From Costus lasius (Eukaryota > Streptophyta > Magnoliopsida > Zingiberales > Costaceae), in assembly GCA_027563935.2 (NCBI GenBank), contig CM050448.1, forward strand, positions 124,015,493 through 124,079,492: a DNA stretch of 64,000 nucleotides, given 5' to 3'. This document shows, one piece after another, positions 37,110 through 49,567 of this stretch (the first letter of the stretch is position 1; the number at the start of each line of letters is the position of its first letter). The notes beneath the pieces were generated by a model that saw only the letters and a list, made by a program, of their open reading frames with translations, ran no database searches and was not told the origin of the DNA. A program made the translations under genes and the position numbers.

Positions 37110-37975
37110 CCGACGTTAAATACAAAGTTTGAAACAAGGCTAACTCGAGGGACTTGAATCCCCCTATCTTATCTCTCATGCGATCCTGGGAGACATTAAG
37201 TGGATTCTGTTGAACGTTGTATTTCTCAATATTATCATTTGCGACTACTTTTGATGGTGCCTTGCTGCTTTTTGGCTGTTTCTCGTTATTTCTTGCTATT
37301 ATTAAGGAGCTCATATCTCTTTCTCATGGACTTCGACTGCACGAAGGTGCAGGTGTCCCAAGGCGATTCCTACATGGGTCCGTTTGGGCATCCGGGCAGC
37401 AGGTTCTCCTTTGTACAGGAATACGGATGGAGACAGGCTCAAATTCTACTCTGCAAAAGACGCCTCCAACATTCACACCTATTGATGCGTGGGCCCCTCA
37501 TGAAAGTTGAGGGATACCTTTATGGCTACAGGCGAGCTCTACTTCTTGCGAACGAAAGCTAGGCATGAATGGTTTGCAAACGACAGGTTCCAGTCAATAT
37601 GTTTCCATGTATTGGGCTCATCGTTTATGTAAATTTTGTTGGCTCGATTTTATTCGGCCGTGTTTGTTCTTGGTTTTGGTTGGGCATATTTTGAGAGAGC
37701 TATTCGTGTGTTTTGGTTGATTTTTTTTTTTTTTTTTCTTTTGGGAGCTTAGTACCCTGTACGCATGACTCATATGCTATGATTTACAGGGAAAATTTTA
37801 TCAAATTTTTCTTAAATCCCAGGGGGTGTGGGTATGGTGTATGAGGTTGTATAAAAATTGTAACTATCCTTTTATACCATAAATAAAACTTCCTTCTTGC
37901 TTTTGAAAATTTTAAAAAAAAAGTAAGGTAAAATTGGGGGTGTAGTTTTACATTTACACAAGGGAGAATTGTTAC

Positions 37976-38081
37976 CCAGGGGAGGAGTTGACAGAAGCGC
38001 CGTCGCAACCAATATGCGCGACGTGTTTGACGTCGGTGGGGAAGCCGATCTGCATCTCCTGTTCCTTTTCCTCTTGGTTAT
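37976..38081 (-). pseudogene. Orphan CRIB-motif exon of a RIC (ROP-interactive) protein
   Basis: The minus strand encodes [22 protein letters not shown], the CRIB motif of plant RIC proteins, which bind active ROP GTPases. Family members read ...[22 protein letters not shown]. Here the invariant Trp after HIG is replaced by Cys (HIGCDGAS). The exon has an acceptor TAG at 38084-38082 and donor GTAACA from 37975, yet the expected next exon (SWMNEFK-like) was not found downstream, where LINE debris lies. A possible upstream exon starts with ATG at 38199 (MASATTPKSL, donor at 38169), but its phase does not fit. It is probably a truncated gene. Confidence 0.6.
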
Positions 38082-38255
38082 CTATTACGGTTGCCCATTA
38101 ATAACTATTCACAATTGCATACATATAATTTCGGTGTTTGTTCGAGAGAAAGGGGTAGTAGAAGCATACCAAAGATTTGGGAGTTGTAGCGGAGGCCATT
38201 TGAAGGCGGAACGCCTGGGGTTTAGTGGTTCTACCTATAAATCAACAAACTAAAC

Positions 38256-38877
38256 CAGCACAAAAGCACAGTTAGGACTATTATCAATCTGTCCTTCAAT
38301 CTTTCCTGAATTAAAATAACACATTTAGCAAGGAAATCTAATCTATGCCAGTGCCGCTCATATTATTTTTTTCTTTTTTTTTACTCAGTCTTTTATTGCA
38401 ATAGTATATACTTTTACTTGTAATATTCTTTGTGTATTCATTGAGCATGGCCTTCGTTGAATTGCATAAACATAAAAAGAACCAAAATGTCCAAAACTAT
38501 TTTGTTTCATTTTAAAGTACACCCAGCGAATTTCACTCACGTTGCATTTATATCCAATCTGTTAACAAAAAATACCTTCATTATCAAGAATTGTTCAACT
38601 TGTTGATATCTCCTCATTTGTGCCAGATACAGGTTAAATGCGTACTTTTGTTTATATCAGATGCATTCGTATCGAAAAAAAATCACTGCAGAATTCACAT
38701 TAACCAATCTTGGTACAAATCCATGATGATCAAAGTCCAACTGCTAGTTGGCCAAGACACTAAACATAATAAACCAAATACCAGTTGCTCCAGGCTTACA
38801 TGAAGCTACAATCGCTGGTTATAACTGAGAGACCTACATCAATGAAAAAAAGAATGAACAGATACTTGCTCAGACCT
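38256..38877. other. Intergenic DNA, probable KIN-10A 3' UTR
   Basis: AT-rich with no supported coding sequence. The part next to 38878 is the likely 3' UTR of the kinesin gene. Confidence 0.4.
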
Positions 38878-41800
38878 CTATACTCGAAGACCAGTAAGAT
38901 GGCTTTTGTTGACCTGAGTGACTTTAGGTGAAAGAAGAACATCTGAAAGCTGAGAACCAAATGTAAGTGTATTCTCTAGTGAACCAAATGGAACATGATC
39001 TGGTTTTTGGATTACTTTCTTCATGGGACGCAAACAGGCAAGATAATCGCTCGGTTGATTGTTGCAGATAGGCAGTATATTCACTTGTGTAGTGGCTTCT
39101 CTTTCTTTAGCTACTGGAGCTCCGGAAGGATCCTGTTACATCAACAAAAGACATCATAAAAACCTACTTTCCATTCCAAGGCCTAATACTGCAAAGTTAA
39201 CTCTAATTTTTAATGAAAGATGAAAGTTTGTAGCATGATATTATTAAAAACGAAATCTTCATCCTCTCAGAATTTGTATGCTTTGCAAAATGAAATATCA
39301 TAGAACAAAGATACATCAATTGATCGAGGAAAATCAAAGATTTAGTTTGTATAATGGAAGTTTGGTACCAACTACATACCCCAAGCAAGAGAAACGTGAA
39401 TTTCTTGTTATCTTCGTCAAGATGGGTCTCAATAAGTTTCCGTAGATCGGCAAGGCTTGAGTTCTTCAACAACTTGAGTTTTCTGATCGAACTCCCTAGA
39501 AACTCATTTGATGCCTCCCATTTCACATATACTTCCACAAATCCATCTGAGTCCACCAGACACGGGTTGTGGTTCTCCTTCATATCTTTTGATACTTCTG
39601 AAGAGATACGTCTTTTGAGTTCTTGATTGGCTGAGTTTTGCTCATCTGGTAGTTCAAGTGATGCAAATGGAATCAGCAATGAAGAAACTGGGCTTTCAGC
39701 TACTCTTGATTCAGAAAACAACTTGCAATTAGTTGCGTGCGGTGATTGATCTGTTTGTAAACCCAAATTTGTTCCGAACACCTTGCCAACCGCCAAAGAT
39801 GGGGCTTCTCTGTTTTCATCTTGAGAGCTTATCTTCAAAGGACTGGAAGTTTTCACCTGGTGAGCTACCTCTCTGTGGTTGCCGCACAGTCTGAAAATAT
39901 TCTGGATACGCGTTTTTCTGGCAGATATGGCATCTTTAGTATTTTCAGTAAAGTTGTTTTCTAACCCTACTTTCTTTTTCGATGGATCACTGCCACAATC
40001 AGCACAATCATCGACTCTTTTCAATCCAGGATCTGCGGTGGAAATAAAGTCATGAATCCTACTCGTGTGGTCAACTTCTACGACCTCCTTATCAACCTCT
40101 TCAATGCTTTCTCTTTCTTCTTCTTCTTCTTCCTCAAAAACAGTGCTCAAGCACACCCTATCTGGGAACCTAAGAATATTGCCATCGGCCTCCTCTTCGT
40201 TCTGATAGCCTTCCATCAGACAGGAGTCTTCTCTTATTTCTTTTACAACATAACTGTCGTGCATATCTCCCATGTCCAATTCCATAGATTTCACCATTAC
40301 TTGGTCTCCTGTATAACTTTCTAGACGTTTCAAATATCTCCCTCCATCTATGTCCTGCAATGCGTTCTCCCTAATTGTACTTCTTTCAAGCTCCGCTTTC
40401 TCAATTCTCTGTCTTAGCATATTAAGTTCTTCTTGCTGTTGCAACATTCTCTCTTCCATCCACGTCAATTCAAGCCTTAAATTCTTGGTTCTTTGCTCAA
40501 CTTTCAAGTTGATCTCTTCCTCTTTGACATCTGATTCCCTGCCTTCTATGAGTTGGAGCTTTGATCTGAGCTGTTTTAGTTCTGCTTCTTTCTGCAAGAG
40601 TTCTTTCTGGGCTTCATCACGTTCTCTCTCTTTAGCTTTGTTCTCCATTTGGAGTTTATAAATGAACTGGTTCATTGCTGCAATTTGTGATTTTAAGAAT
40701 ATGGAAGACTCCTCAGAGTCCACTTTCTCCTTCGAAGATGGTACAATACCAACACGGATAATGCATTTTGCTTTAGCTCCATATTCGAGTGTAGAAATAG
40801 TCTTGTGCGTTTCCTTTGGGTCAGGGCTTGCACACAGAATCATCAAAATCTTTGATTTGTCATCCTCAAATGAATCCTAAGACAATGGACAGAGTAAAAG
40901 TTTCTCACTGTTCAACCTTAAATGAAACTGAAATAGTTAAATGATAACTAGTAACTTCCACCAATACCTGTAAAAGCATTGTAAGCTTGCTATCTCTGAA
41001 TGGAACATGAGAATCACCATTTGCAATGGATTCAACCACCCTTTTAAGAGCAATATTCCCTTGGTTTATTTTAGCCGTCTGCCGAGAAAAGAATTTATGA
41101 TTATCAACTCAAGAACAGAATTAAAAAAAAAAGTATTCAGTAAATGTAATAAAAACACAAATTGCATCATATATTCTTTATCAAACATTTGGAATTGGAC
41201 CAAATTCATAAAGCTCTGCAATATACAGGAGAAAAAAGAAAAAAACAATTTCACACAATGAAAATATGACAAGAAATATCAAAGTGAAGTTTTGTACACA
41301 AGTAATTGAATTCAGGGGAAAACCTACGGTCCGAAAGTTCATAATTTAAATCATATTCGCAGAACGAAATAAGAGACCGAAAATCTCACATGTTAATGCA
41401 TGCAAAAAGTGGGACAAAGATCAATGAAGACCAAGTACCCTCAGAAAAATTACAAAATTTATATTCATTGTTACAAGCAAATATGCTACAAAAAAAAAGA
41501 TCAAGCGATAAAAAAACACATTCACATAGCAAACGTAATACGAGAATTTGGCTTGGAAGTTATGCAATATGGAGGTAAGAAGTTTCAAGTCAAAACAATA
41601 CCTGCATCTTCGCCTCCAGGCCAGTTTGACCAGCCGCTTCTATATTTTCAGAACCAGCCATGTCAACAAGCATTAGCCTTCCTCCAACTGATGGAACATC
41701 TAAAATTATCTGATATATGAGAAGAACACAAAAATCAAATTTGTTTTACTGTTTTATAGGCAATATATGAACAAAGTGAGAAGAAAAGGTGGAGAACCAT

Positions 41801-43262
41801 GCAGTGACTTCGTGAACTTCTTTCATTGCAGTGTGTGCTCCTGACAATCCTCCGCTTCTCTACTTTGGCGACTTCCTTCGTTATTTTTCCAGCTTCATTT
41901 CCTGATATATAACTAGCATTTTTAGCTTTCTTACCCATAACTTCCAGACGAGCCTGTTCAAACCAGGAAAAGGAGTAAATTTGAAGTACAGAATATCATA
42001 CAATTGAAGTACGCAAATCAGATTCTGTAGCCCTTTCCCCCATGTTAATTGTAGAAAAAGATAGTAAATACTACGGGGACATGAAAAAAGTTCTATCGGG
42101 TTGATATATTACAAGAAAAACAATTTCGATACTCAAACGTTAGTGGGGGCAAATCTGTAAAATGGAATCCTTAACGAGTAACGAAAGCGAAAGATTGGTA
42201 TTAAGTGCTGGGTGATAAAACTAAACCGGTAGAATTTAACGGAAAAAATCATTATTTCAACCATTTCTACACAGCCAGTATTGTCAAGCTCCCTTGAATC
42301 TTTAATTCAAAGGTGGTAAGGTCGCCGTTGATTCAAGATTTCGATGAGCTGATGGGAGAACGCCACATTCAGGATTTCGTTTTGGTATAAAAGAAAAATA
42401 AAGGGAAATCCACAATTCTATTCCTGACAGTAGAAAAGGAATTCTGAAACGCTAAATTAACTCAGAAACTAATTAAATATGATGGTTAATTTGAATAGCT
42501 GAAGAAGATTCGAGGATTTTAAGAAAAGCGGAAACCGAATCGAACCTTGGGCGTAGTACTTCCTTTGGGAAGGCCTAGGTTTGGACCAACACCACCTCCT
42601 CCATTAGAAGCTCCCGAAAGGAGATCGTAGATCTCCTCGTTGTAAATCTCGAGGACGGCAACCTGGACGAACAGAGCATTGGTCCCGATCCTGATTGCTT
42701 CACCGTCGCCGTCGTCATCTGAGCCTCCTGCTTGCTCTAGAATATCCCTAAGAGCCCTGTAAACGATTCCGGGCTCCTTGGGGCAACCGAACATGGTGTG
42801 GCTCTTGCCCGACCCGGTGGGCCCGTACATCATGATGGTGCATTTGGCGCCCAGGCGCACGCCCTCCACCCTCGACGCGACGAAGCGGCGGTAGAAGGCC
42901 TCCAGGTCCTCCTGCTCCGACACGGAGACGCCGTCGAGGGAGAAGTCGCGGTACCCGACGTCGGTGCGCACGCGTACGGAGCGGCCGTCGTCGGCGATCT
43001 CGAGGACGGAGGAGGAGGTGGAGGCGATGGGTCTGTCCTTGTCCTTGAGATGAGCGGCGGCGTGGTCGCGGATCCGGCCGATGACCTCGACGGGGTGGTC
43101 GGCCGGTGGAAGAGGCGGCGCGGCGGGGGCCGCCTTAGGGTTGGGGCTGGGGAAGTGGAGGCGGTGCTTGGAGTGCTGGGGAGTGGTGGTCTTCGTGTGG
43201 TGGTGGGGAGTCGTCGGAGCGCTTCTTGGAGTTGGCGTAGGAGAGGGCATTGGGGGAGCCAT
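38878..43262 (-). CDS. KIN10A: Kinesin-like protein KIN-10A (PAKRP2 family)
   Basis: Six in-frame exons give 947 residues: 43262-42546, 41953-41798, 41709-41602, 41078-40968, 40876-39380 and 39132-38878. A Pro/Thr-rich N-terminus leads into the motor (HPVEVIGRIRDH). The P-loop is GPTGSGKS (147-154), switch I is NERSSRSH (about 282-289) and switch II is VDMAGSE (about 306-312). VPFRDSKLTMLLQDS and CASPDPKETHKTISTLEYGAK follow. A coiled coil (about 410-500), an acidic stretch (VCLSTVFEEEEEEE) and a C-terminal VKWEASNEF ... LADLRKLIETHLDEDN domain match PAKRP2. Family members carry vesicles to the phragmoplast midzone in cytokinesis. Part of intron 2 and exon 3 is duplicated at 51326-51581. AACGGCTA motifs upstream fit G2/M expression. 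Confidence 0.95.
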
Positions 43263-43379
43263 CGGAGAGCAATCGACGGAGAGAAAGAGAGGGGAAGCAA
43301 GCAGAGATGTCTCGTTGGAGAAAGAGGAAACGGCAGCTTCTTCGCTATTATGGTCGGGGTTTCGAAATGAACAAGATTA

Positions 43380-43484
43380 TAGCCGTTGTGATCGGGGGAA
43401 GGGGAAAGGGAGCGTCTTCCTAGTTCTCTTACCCTCACCGAGTAACGGCTACTTGTCTGCCACGGTGGCACACTGGCACGTGGC
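43380..43484. promoter_or_regulatory. MSA-like AACGGCTA motifs and a G-box upstream of KIN-10A
   Basis: AACGGCTA occurs on the minus strand at 43387-43380 and on the plus strand at 43444-43451, 118 and 182 bp above the kinesin ATG. The core AACGGYYA is that of mitosis-specific activator elements bound by MYB3R factors, although the YCY prefix is imperfect in both. A G-box CACGTGGC lies at 43477-43484. The link to expression is an inference. Confidence 0.5.
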
Positions 43485-43489
43485 CTTCC

Positions 43490-45027
43490 ATCAATCCTCT
43501 ATATTGCACTATTATTATTTTTTTCTTTTGTTTTTACGGTGAGCTCCGAGAAGGGAGGCGATTTTGATTTTATGTAATCTAATTAATACAATAATATTAT
43601 TTAAAAATTTTATTTGCTGATTAAAACATTTGCAATCTTGTTACAAAATATCTTTCAGTTCTAAATTACTATAATAAAAGACATTTGTGTAATATTAATT
43701 CAAAGCATGAGCATGAGAATTTAGGTTATGTAAGGTGAGAGTTTTTCTTTACTTGTAAGTCTTTCCTCATGGTCTTTGATCAGGTGGCATTACTATAGTC
43801 GCATTGTAACTTCAAAATTACTTCTTGCAATTGAAGAAGTTAACCTTAAATTACAGTGGTTTGATCGTTTGGCTTATTAAGACTTCCTTGAACAAATGGT
43901 CTTTGTATGCTTTTTCTAAGTTCCAAGTGCCATCTTTTGAGAGTCTTCTTGAGTGTTAAAGCTCTTTAAAATTTCCAAAGCATTTGGTTTGCCCACCCAT
44001 GCCTTTCTTGTACAAAGACCTTCATGATTCATGCCCCCTTAGTTTGTTAGGAGAGTTTAACTTTCCCTTAATAAGCTAATTTTATACATTTTATTTTAAG
44101 GTAGGGTGTATACATTAATGAATCCGAACAACCTCTCCCACATCAGTTGAGATCAAATAAGTACTATTAATTTTTAAAATTTTTAAAATAAATACTTCCA
44201 TATAATGAGCTTTTTGCCTTTCAATTCTACCGATACTCAATATAAAATCTCTCACAATTAAGAAAATAATTTTCACAACATAAGTCTATTTTTTTATTTT
44301 ATTACTATAGTAATAAAATTTTAAAATATAAAAATTAATTTAAATAATAAAATAATATTCTTTTAAAAATATTAATAATATTTCAGATTTATACTAATTT
44401 TATAATTTAAATACGCTACAAGGCTAACCCAAGTAGCCCCAAAATTGTTAGGGTTAAATTTTTATTGATCTAACTCTCCCAGTGATGTCATCTAACCTCT
44501 AGGTGGTAGAATCAATTAAAAGAAAATGTTAGTTATAACCAACATCAAACTAACTTATTAAGTTGATAAGCCCAAATGATAATATGATCCAATTTAAAAT
44601 ACTTAAACACAAATTAGTGATAGTAAACTCGCTTAAGTATTATATATCATAACATGGTTTCACCCACTTCCCATGTGGGATATCACAAATGCACAAGTAA
44701 TACTTGAAGGGTGAGTTTTTTTTACTTTATAGGCCATAATATGCATATCTGGTACTTAATAGTTGTGATAGAAGTCATGCAAAGATGGTATGAGATGATC
44801 ACAGCAGATCCAAAAAGCCACCAGCCTAGTATTAATAGTAACATAAAGTCTCAATACTCTTCCTCTTCTTATCAGTTTACAATATCTCCTTTTAAGAAGA
44901 AAGAAAGAGCCATGATGATGCCATATGACATTCTTTAGTGGATCTTTATTAAAACATAATTCCCTTAAAAACATTCTAACAAACTTTATGTACCTATAAT
45001 TTGATCCGAAACAACTTACCTCACCCT
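43490..45027. other. AT-rich intergenic DNA
   Basis: No supported gene or element. It separates the kinesin 5' region from the 3' end of the F-box/PP2-B gene. Confidence 0.4.
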
Positions 45028-46602
45028 TCAAATTTGTGTGTCCGAGAATTTGTTGAATAATTGAGCCTCAATTGTAGGCCTGATCTCAATTCCTAGAACA
45101 AGGAGACCTGATATCCAATGCAGGGCTTTGACTTCAGTGAAGGACATGGTCATCTCCCCGTCTTCCCCATCCTGATTGTAAACCTTTCCTATTGAAATCT
45201 CCAACCACCCATCATCCCTAACCCGAATCACCGCACTGCTATAAACAACATCAACACCATGATGATTATCATCATTAGCAACATCATCTTCATTATTAAC
45301 ATCATCATTATCATCATCAACATCATCATCAACATCATTATTGTTATCGTAGTCATCTGCATCATGATCATTACCACCATCATCAACACCGTGATCATCA
45401 TCATCATCAACATCATCATCATCAACATCATCATCTTCATTATCAACATCATCATTATCATCGTTATCGTCATAGTTAACAACAACATCAGCACCATGAT
45501 CATTATCATCATCAACAACAATATCATCTTCATTATCAACATCATCATTATCGTCGTTGTCGACGTCGTTAACAACAACAACATCAACACTATGATCATC
45601 ATCATCATCAACAACAACATCGTCGTCGTCATCGTCAACAACATCATCCCTCGTTAGTGGGATGGGAATATACGATGTGTAGTTTGGCAGCAGGCGGACT
45701 ATTTTAGTGGATGATTGCAATCCAAGCGCCACGGATGCTTCTTGAGGATGTTCATCGAAGCCTCGAGACCAATTGGTTAGCTTGAAGACAAGAAAGGCTT
45801 CATATGTTGTGTTGCGAGAGAGAATGTTTCTCTGGATCATGCCACGAATATCCAACCAGCATAGCAGCCTCTGAGAACCTGAGACGTATATGAATTTAGC
45901 AAAATTGGTCGACTTTCACTATGCTAACTTTGGTTGTGTCTGCAAAATTAGGAGGGCGAGAATAAGACTAAGAACACAAAGCAGAATACCTTGAATCGGC
46001 GACAGGGATCCACCTCCAATACTGAGGCGTCCCAATCCAAGCTATCGTAAGCGTTCGGGCGGGAAGCATGAAGCACTTAGCCCAACTCGGCTTTTCCAAA
46101 CGCACACCCTGAAAAACCAACCCAAATATCAAGATTAACTAATTACCCATTCGATCTTGCCACCCGAAACACCCAGATTCAAGCACAAAATATTCTTCGT
46201 CGGGAATTTATGAATTTTCTTTTCAACCAAAAAGAATCCTTCGATGAAGAAGACGATCAAGGGAGAAAGATTAGCAGTTTTCACTAATAAAACGCTAGAC
46301 TGATGAGGTTTTAATGAGGGTTTCGATAGGCATACCATCCTGCCGTCATCGAGAAGGACCCAATCGCGGAGGCGGAAGAAAAGGTCGCGTTTGGAAGAAG
46401 AAGGGTCGATCGGATCAGCAGAGAGATCTAGTAGAGACTGATAGTCGGGCGGTAGGAATCGTTCCCAGACGGCATCGGAGCCGGCCGCGGAGCGGAAAGC
46501 GGAGGAGACGCCGGCGCAGCGGCAGGCATCTGGCGGCGAAGTGAGGGATATGATGTGGGCGATGCAGTCTTTAGGAAGCCGCTCGATGCCGAACTCTTCC
46601 AT
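45028..46602 (-). CDS. F-box protein PP2-B-like with Asp-rich insertion; frameshift in exon 3
   Basis: Exons are 46602-46336, 46108-45990 and 45878-45028. Exon 1 holds the F-box (MEEFGIERLPKDCIAHIISL to VWERFLPPDY). Exon 2 begins the PP2/Nictaba-like lectin domain (KCFMLPARTLTIAW, TPQYWRWIPVADS). Exon 3 continues it (DIRGMIQRNILSRNTTYEAFLVFKLT) and ends with DDGWLEISIGKVYN and SGLLVLGIEIRP. Relatives are SCF substrate receptors with a carbohydrate-binding domain. Two oddities are seen. First, spliced length is 1237 nt, one over a multiple of three: after FSEAAML the frame must shift near 45855 to reach DIRGMIQ. Second, about 130 codons of Asp/Val/Asn repeats split the lectin domain. The gene may be a young pseudogene, or the shift may be an assembly error. 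Confidence 0.8.
45242..45652. repeat. (ATC/GAT)n-type trinucleotide microsatellite inside PP2-B coding exon
   Basis: About 410 bp of ATC/AAC/GTC-type triplets on the plus strand. Read in the gene frame (minus) it gives Asp with Val, Asn, Glu and His. Other frames give poly-Met/Leu (minus) and poly-Ile (plus), so long open frames there are artefacts of the repeat. Larger units recur (for example the encoded DNDDNDDVDNEDD), so it grew partly by block duplication. Confidence 0.9.
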
Positions 46603-47268
46603 TTGATGTTAGATCCGTTTCCAATCAAAGCATCAAAATAGGATTTGAGAAGGGAAGGGAAGGAGCGATGTAGGCGAGGAAACTTAACCACGAAGGTCGC
46701 GACTTTATCTAAGTCAACCCACTCCGACAAAAGCCAGGCAAGACGAGAAGAAAAAAGCTCAGCCGATAAGCCGACACCTATTGGGTTTTGGAGATGGGGG
46801 CAACCCGCTTTGGCTCAGCCTGCTAACTAAAATTAATCTATTTATCAGTCTTCAGCCCAGCCAAACCAAATCAACCCAGTATAAGACCCATTTATCCTGT
46901 GGCAAAAAACTCAGCCCATTATAAAACCCTTGGAATTAGGCTTTTGATTTGACTCGGCATAGGCTGTGGGCAATGACAATAGGAGTGTAGGTTCGATGAA
47001 ATTGGTGGTGGAAGAAGAGCTGGAGGAGATTAGGGCATGAGGAGAGCAACCTAGGCTGAAATTGGTGGTGGAGGAAGAGCTAGAAGATGTACCATGCAAG
47101 AGGATACTGAAAAGAGGAACTCAACGTGCAAGAGAAAGGTCAACGCAAGTAGAGCAACCCAAAAGTCTAAGAAGAAGTCACCGTAGGAATCGAGGCTAAG
47201 GTTCAAACTGAAAGTCCTTGGATCCTCCTACCTGTTAATTCGATTTGCAGACCCTAGAAATTAGGTCA

Positions 47269-48964
47269 TATATTGGTGTAGCATATTCAGACTCCCAATT
47301 AGTGTGATTTCTATATTAAAATCTATGTTATCTAGGTTCCTTTGGGGCTTAGATGACCACAAGGGTATAGCAAAAGTCTCTTGGGAAAAAATCACACAAT
47401 CCACAAACTCAGGAGGCCTTGGGATTAGAGACTTGAAAGCTCTAAATGCTGCTTTTATTATGAAACATGTGTGGAACTTGGCGGCTGAGAGGCAATCACT
47501 GTAGAACAAATGGATGCATAGAAATTATCTTAGTTCTGATTCAATCTGGACTATGCGTATCCCTCATCGATGCTCTTGGTGCCTGAGAAATATTCTAAGC
47601 CTTAGGGAAAAAGCAAGCATATGATCTCTTATCATATAGCAGACAGTAAGTCTATTAAACTTTGGCTAGACCCATGGTTAAATTCCCAACCTCTTTATCA
47701 CCTTGTAGAAGGTCTTCAGGTAGTTAATCCTCATGGAAAGGGCACTTTACTCAGCTCTATTATCACAAACGGAGAGTGGAGGATTCCCACTCCACAATCC
47801 AAGCGCCTCATTGATATATTCCAAACTATTCCCTCAGTCACAATCGATCATTCTCTCGAATCTGACAAGATTAGCTGGAGGCCTTCTCCATCTGGCAAAT
47901 TTTCTATATCCTCCACCTATGAAGAGCTTACTAAATCTACGCCAGTGGCCTGGGCTAAGGTTGTATGGTTTCGTGGAATGATTCCAAGATTTTCCTTTAT
48001 CACTTGGTTACTTTGTCTGTGGCGCCTCACTACCCTCGACCGGCTTCGACAATGGGGCATCACAAATGACCGCCTATGCCCCCTATGCCAATCACAAGAT
48101 GAAACAATGGACCATCTCTTTTTCGAATGCCCAGCAATCAGTAATGCTTGGAGGTTTATTAAACAGCTGTGTTGTATCCCAAACACCACGACAAGTTGGC
48201 AGGATTTTTTGCTTCTCTCAAATAAGATCCAATGTAAAACTCGGAGCTTATCCATTTTACATAAGCTTTGCTTAACTGGGTTTGTTTATCACGTGTGGGG
48301 GGAGCGAAATGCTTGCATTCATCATGGTAAAGGCAAGGGGCAACGACAAATGTTATTAGGTTTATTGGCCTGCGTTCGTTCCAAGATTTCCTACTTGATT
48401 TCTTCTACTAAGTTAAGCCCATATGTGCTAAACTGTTTGGATGCATGGGAGTTAGATTTTCGAACATCTTTGGAGCCTGGAGAGTGAATATGGTATACCG
48501 TTGATTTGCTACATCTTCACATTTCATAAGTGGAGCCTGTAATTCTGGCGAGACTGGCTGTGATAAATATCCTTCTGAAATGTAGTGTGATTATATTGAA
48601 ATTGTGTTTTTTGGGCTGGAGATTAACTGCTGAGAGGGGACTATGAAATTAGTATGGTTTTGTATGGGTATGGTATGCTAATGATGTGTTACCCTCATTT
48701 TTCATAAGTGATGGCTGTAACATGTCTCTCTGTTTAGATTGACTGTGACTTAACTATACACCTGTCCTGGAGAGGATATTCGTGAGAGGGTTATTAGTGC
48801 TTGTTTTTAGCTGTGAGAGGGGATTTTTGTATGCTATGTTTGTGTCGTTGGTCTGTAAGGGATCCGGTTACGTTGGCTACAATGTAGTCACAGTAGTGTT
48901 TGTACTAAAATTTTTTCATCCTTTATTAATAAACTCTTACTTGCCTGGCAAAAAAAAAAAAAAA
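47269..48964 (+). mobile_element. 5'-truncated LINE insertion with poly-A tail
   Basis: The 1.7-kb insert encodes the C-terminal part of a LINE reverse-transcriptase protein. 47287-47503 reads FLWGLDDHKGIAKVSWEKI; after a stop and a frameshift, 47621-48487 carries the zf-RVT motif (CPLCQSQDETMDHLFFECP) and VWGERNACIHH. It ends in a 15-base A run (48950-48964). The paralogous site at 59435-59443 lacks it, which defines the limits. Seven bases (GCAGTAA) of the empty site are missing here and no target-site duplication is seen, so a small deletion may have accompanied insertion. The element cannot be active. Confidence 0.9.
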
Positions 48965-49045
48965 CTTTACTGCCAGTGAATCACTTTGAATTGAATTGTC
49001 AAACGCATTACATCTGTAAGCCGTACAAAGTGGACTACTGATGAC

Positions 49046-49567
49046 TAGGGGTGAGCATTCGGTGCGGTAAAAAATAGTTTTTACCGATTACCGAATATTT
49101 CGGTAAATTCGGTTTGGCAAAAATAAATTCAGTTTCGGTTTTGGTTTTAAGTTTAAGTAAATTTCGGTTTTCGATTTTTGATTTTCTGTTCGGTTATTTT
49201 TTTTCGGTTCTGTAAAAAACCGAATTTACCAATATATATATTAAAATATATAATATATATAATATATATTAAAAAATAAAATATATTATATTATATTTTT
49301 ATTTTATTATAGTATAACTAATTACTATAAGTATAAAATCTATTACCTAATACCTAATCATCTAATTACTAATCATATAATTAACTAAATTTTTAATAAT
49401 TAAATTTTTTGGTAATTTACCGAATTTTTTCGGTAAATTCAGTTCGGTAAAATTTTGGTTTTTACGTAATTTGGTTCGGTTTCGATTTTTAAAAATTTGG
49501 TAAAAAAAAATTCGGTAAATTAATTTCAGTAAATTCAGTTTCGGTTTTCACCGAATGTTCACCCCTA
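49046..49567. mobile_element. hAT-like MITE with perfect 8-bp target-site duplication
   Basis: Terminal inverted repeats TAGGGGTGAGCATTCGG and CCGAATGTTCACCCCTA bound a 522-bp element. CTGATGAC is duplicated on each side (49038-49045 and 49568-49575). The paralogous empty site has a single CTGATGAC at 59517-59524. Subterminal regions carry many copies of TTCGGTAAATTCGGTT-like motifs and the centre is AT-rich. There is no coding capacity. Confidence 0.92.

Noticed and set aside
45242..45652. CRISPR-like or minisatellite array
   Set aside because: A simple trinucleotide repeat without spacer structure; no CRISPR array is expected or seen in this plant DNA.
45228..45657. Poly-Met/Leu (minus) and poly-Ile (plus) ORFs
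   Set aside because: Alternate frames of a trinucleotide microsatellite; only the Asp-rich frame connects to a recognisable domain.
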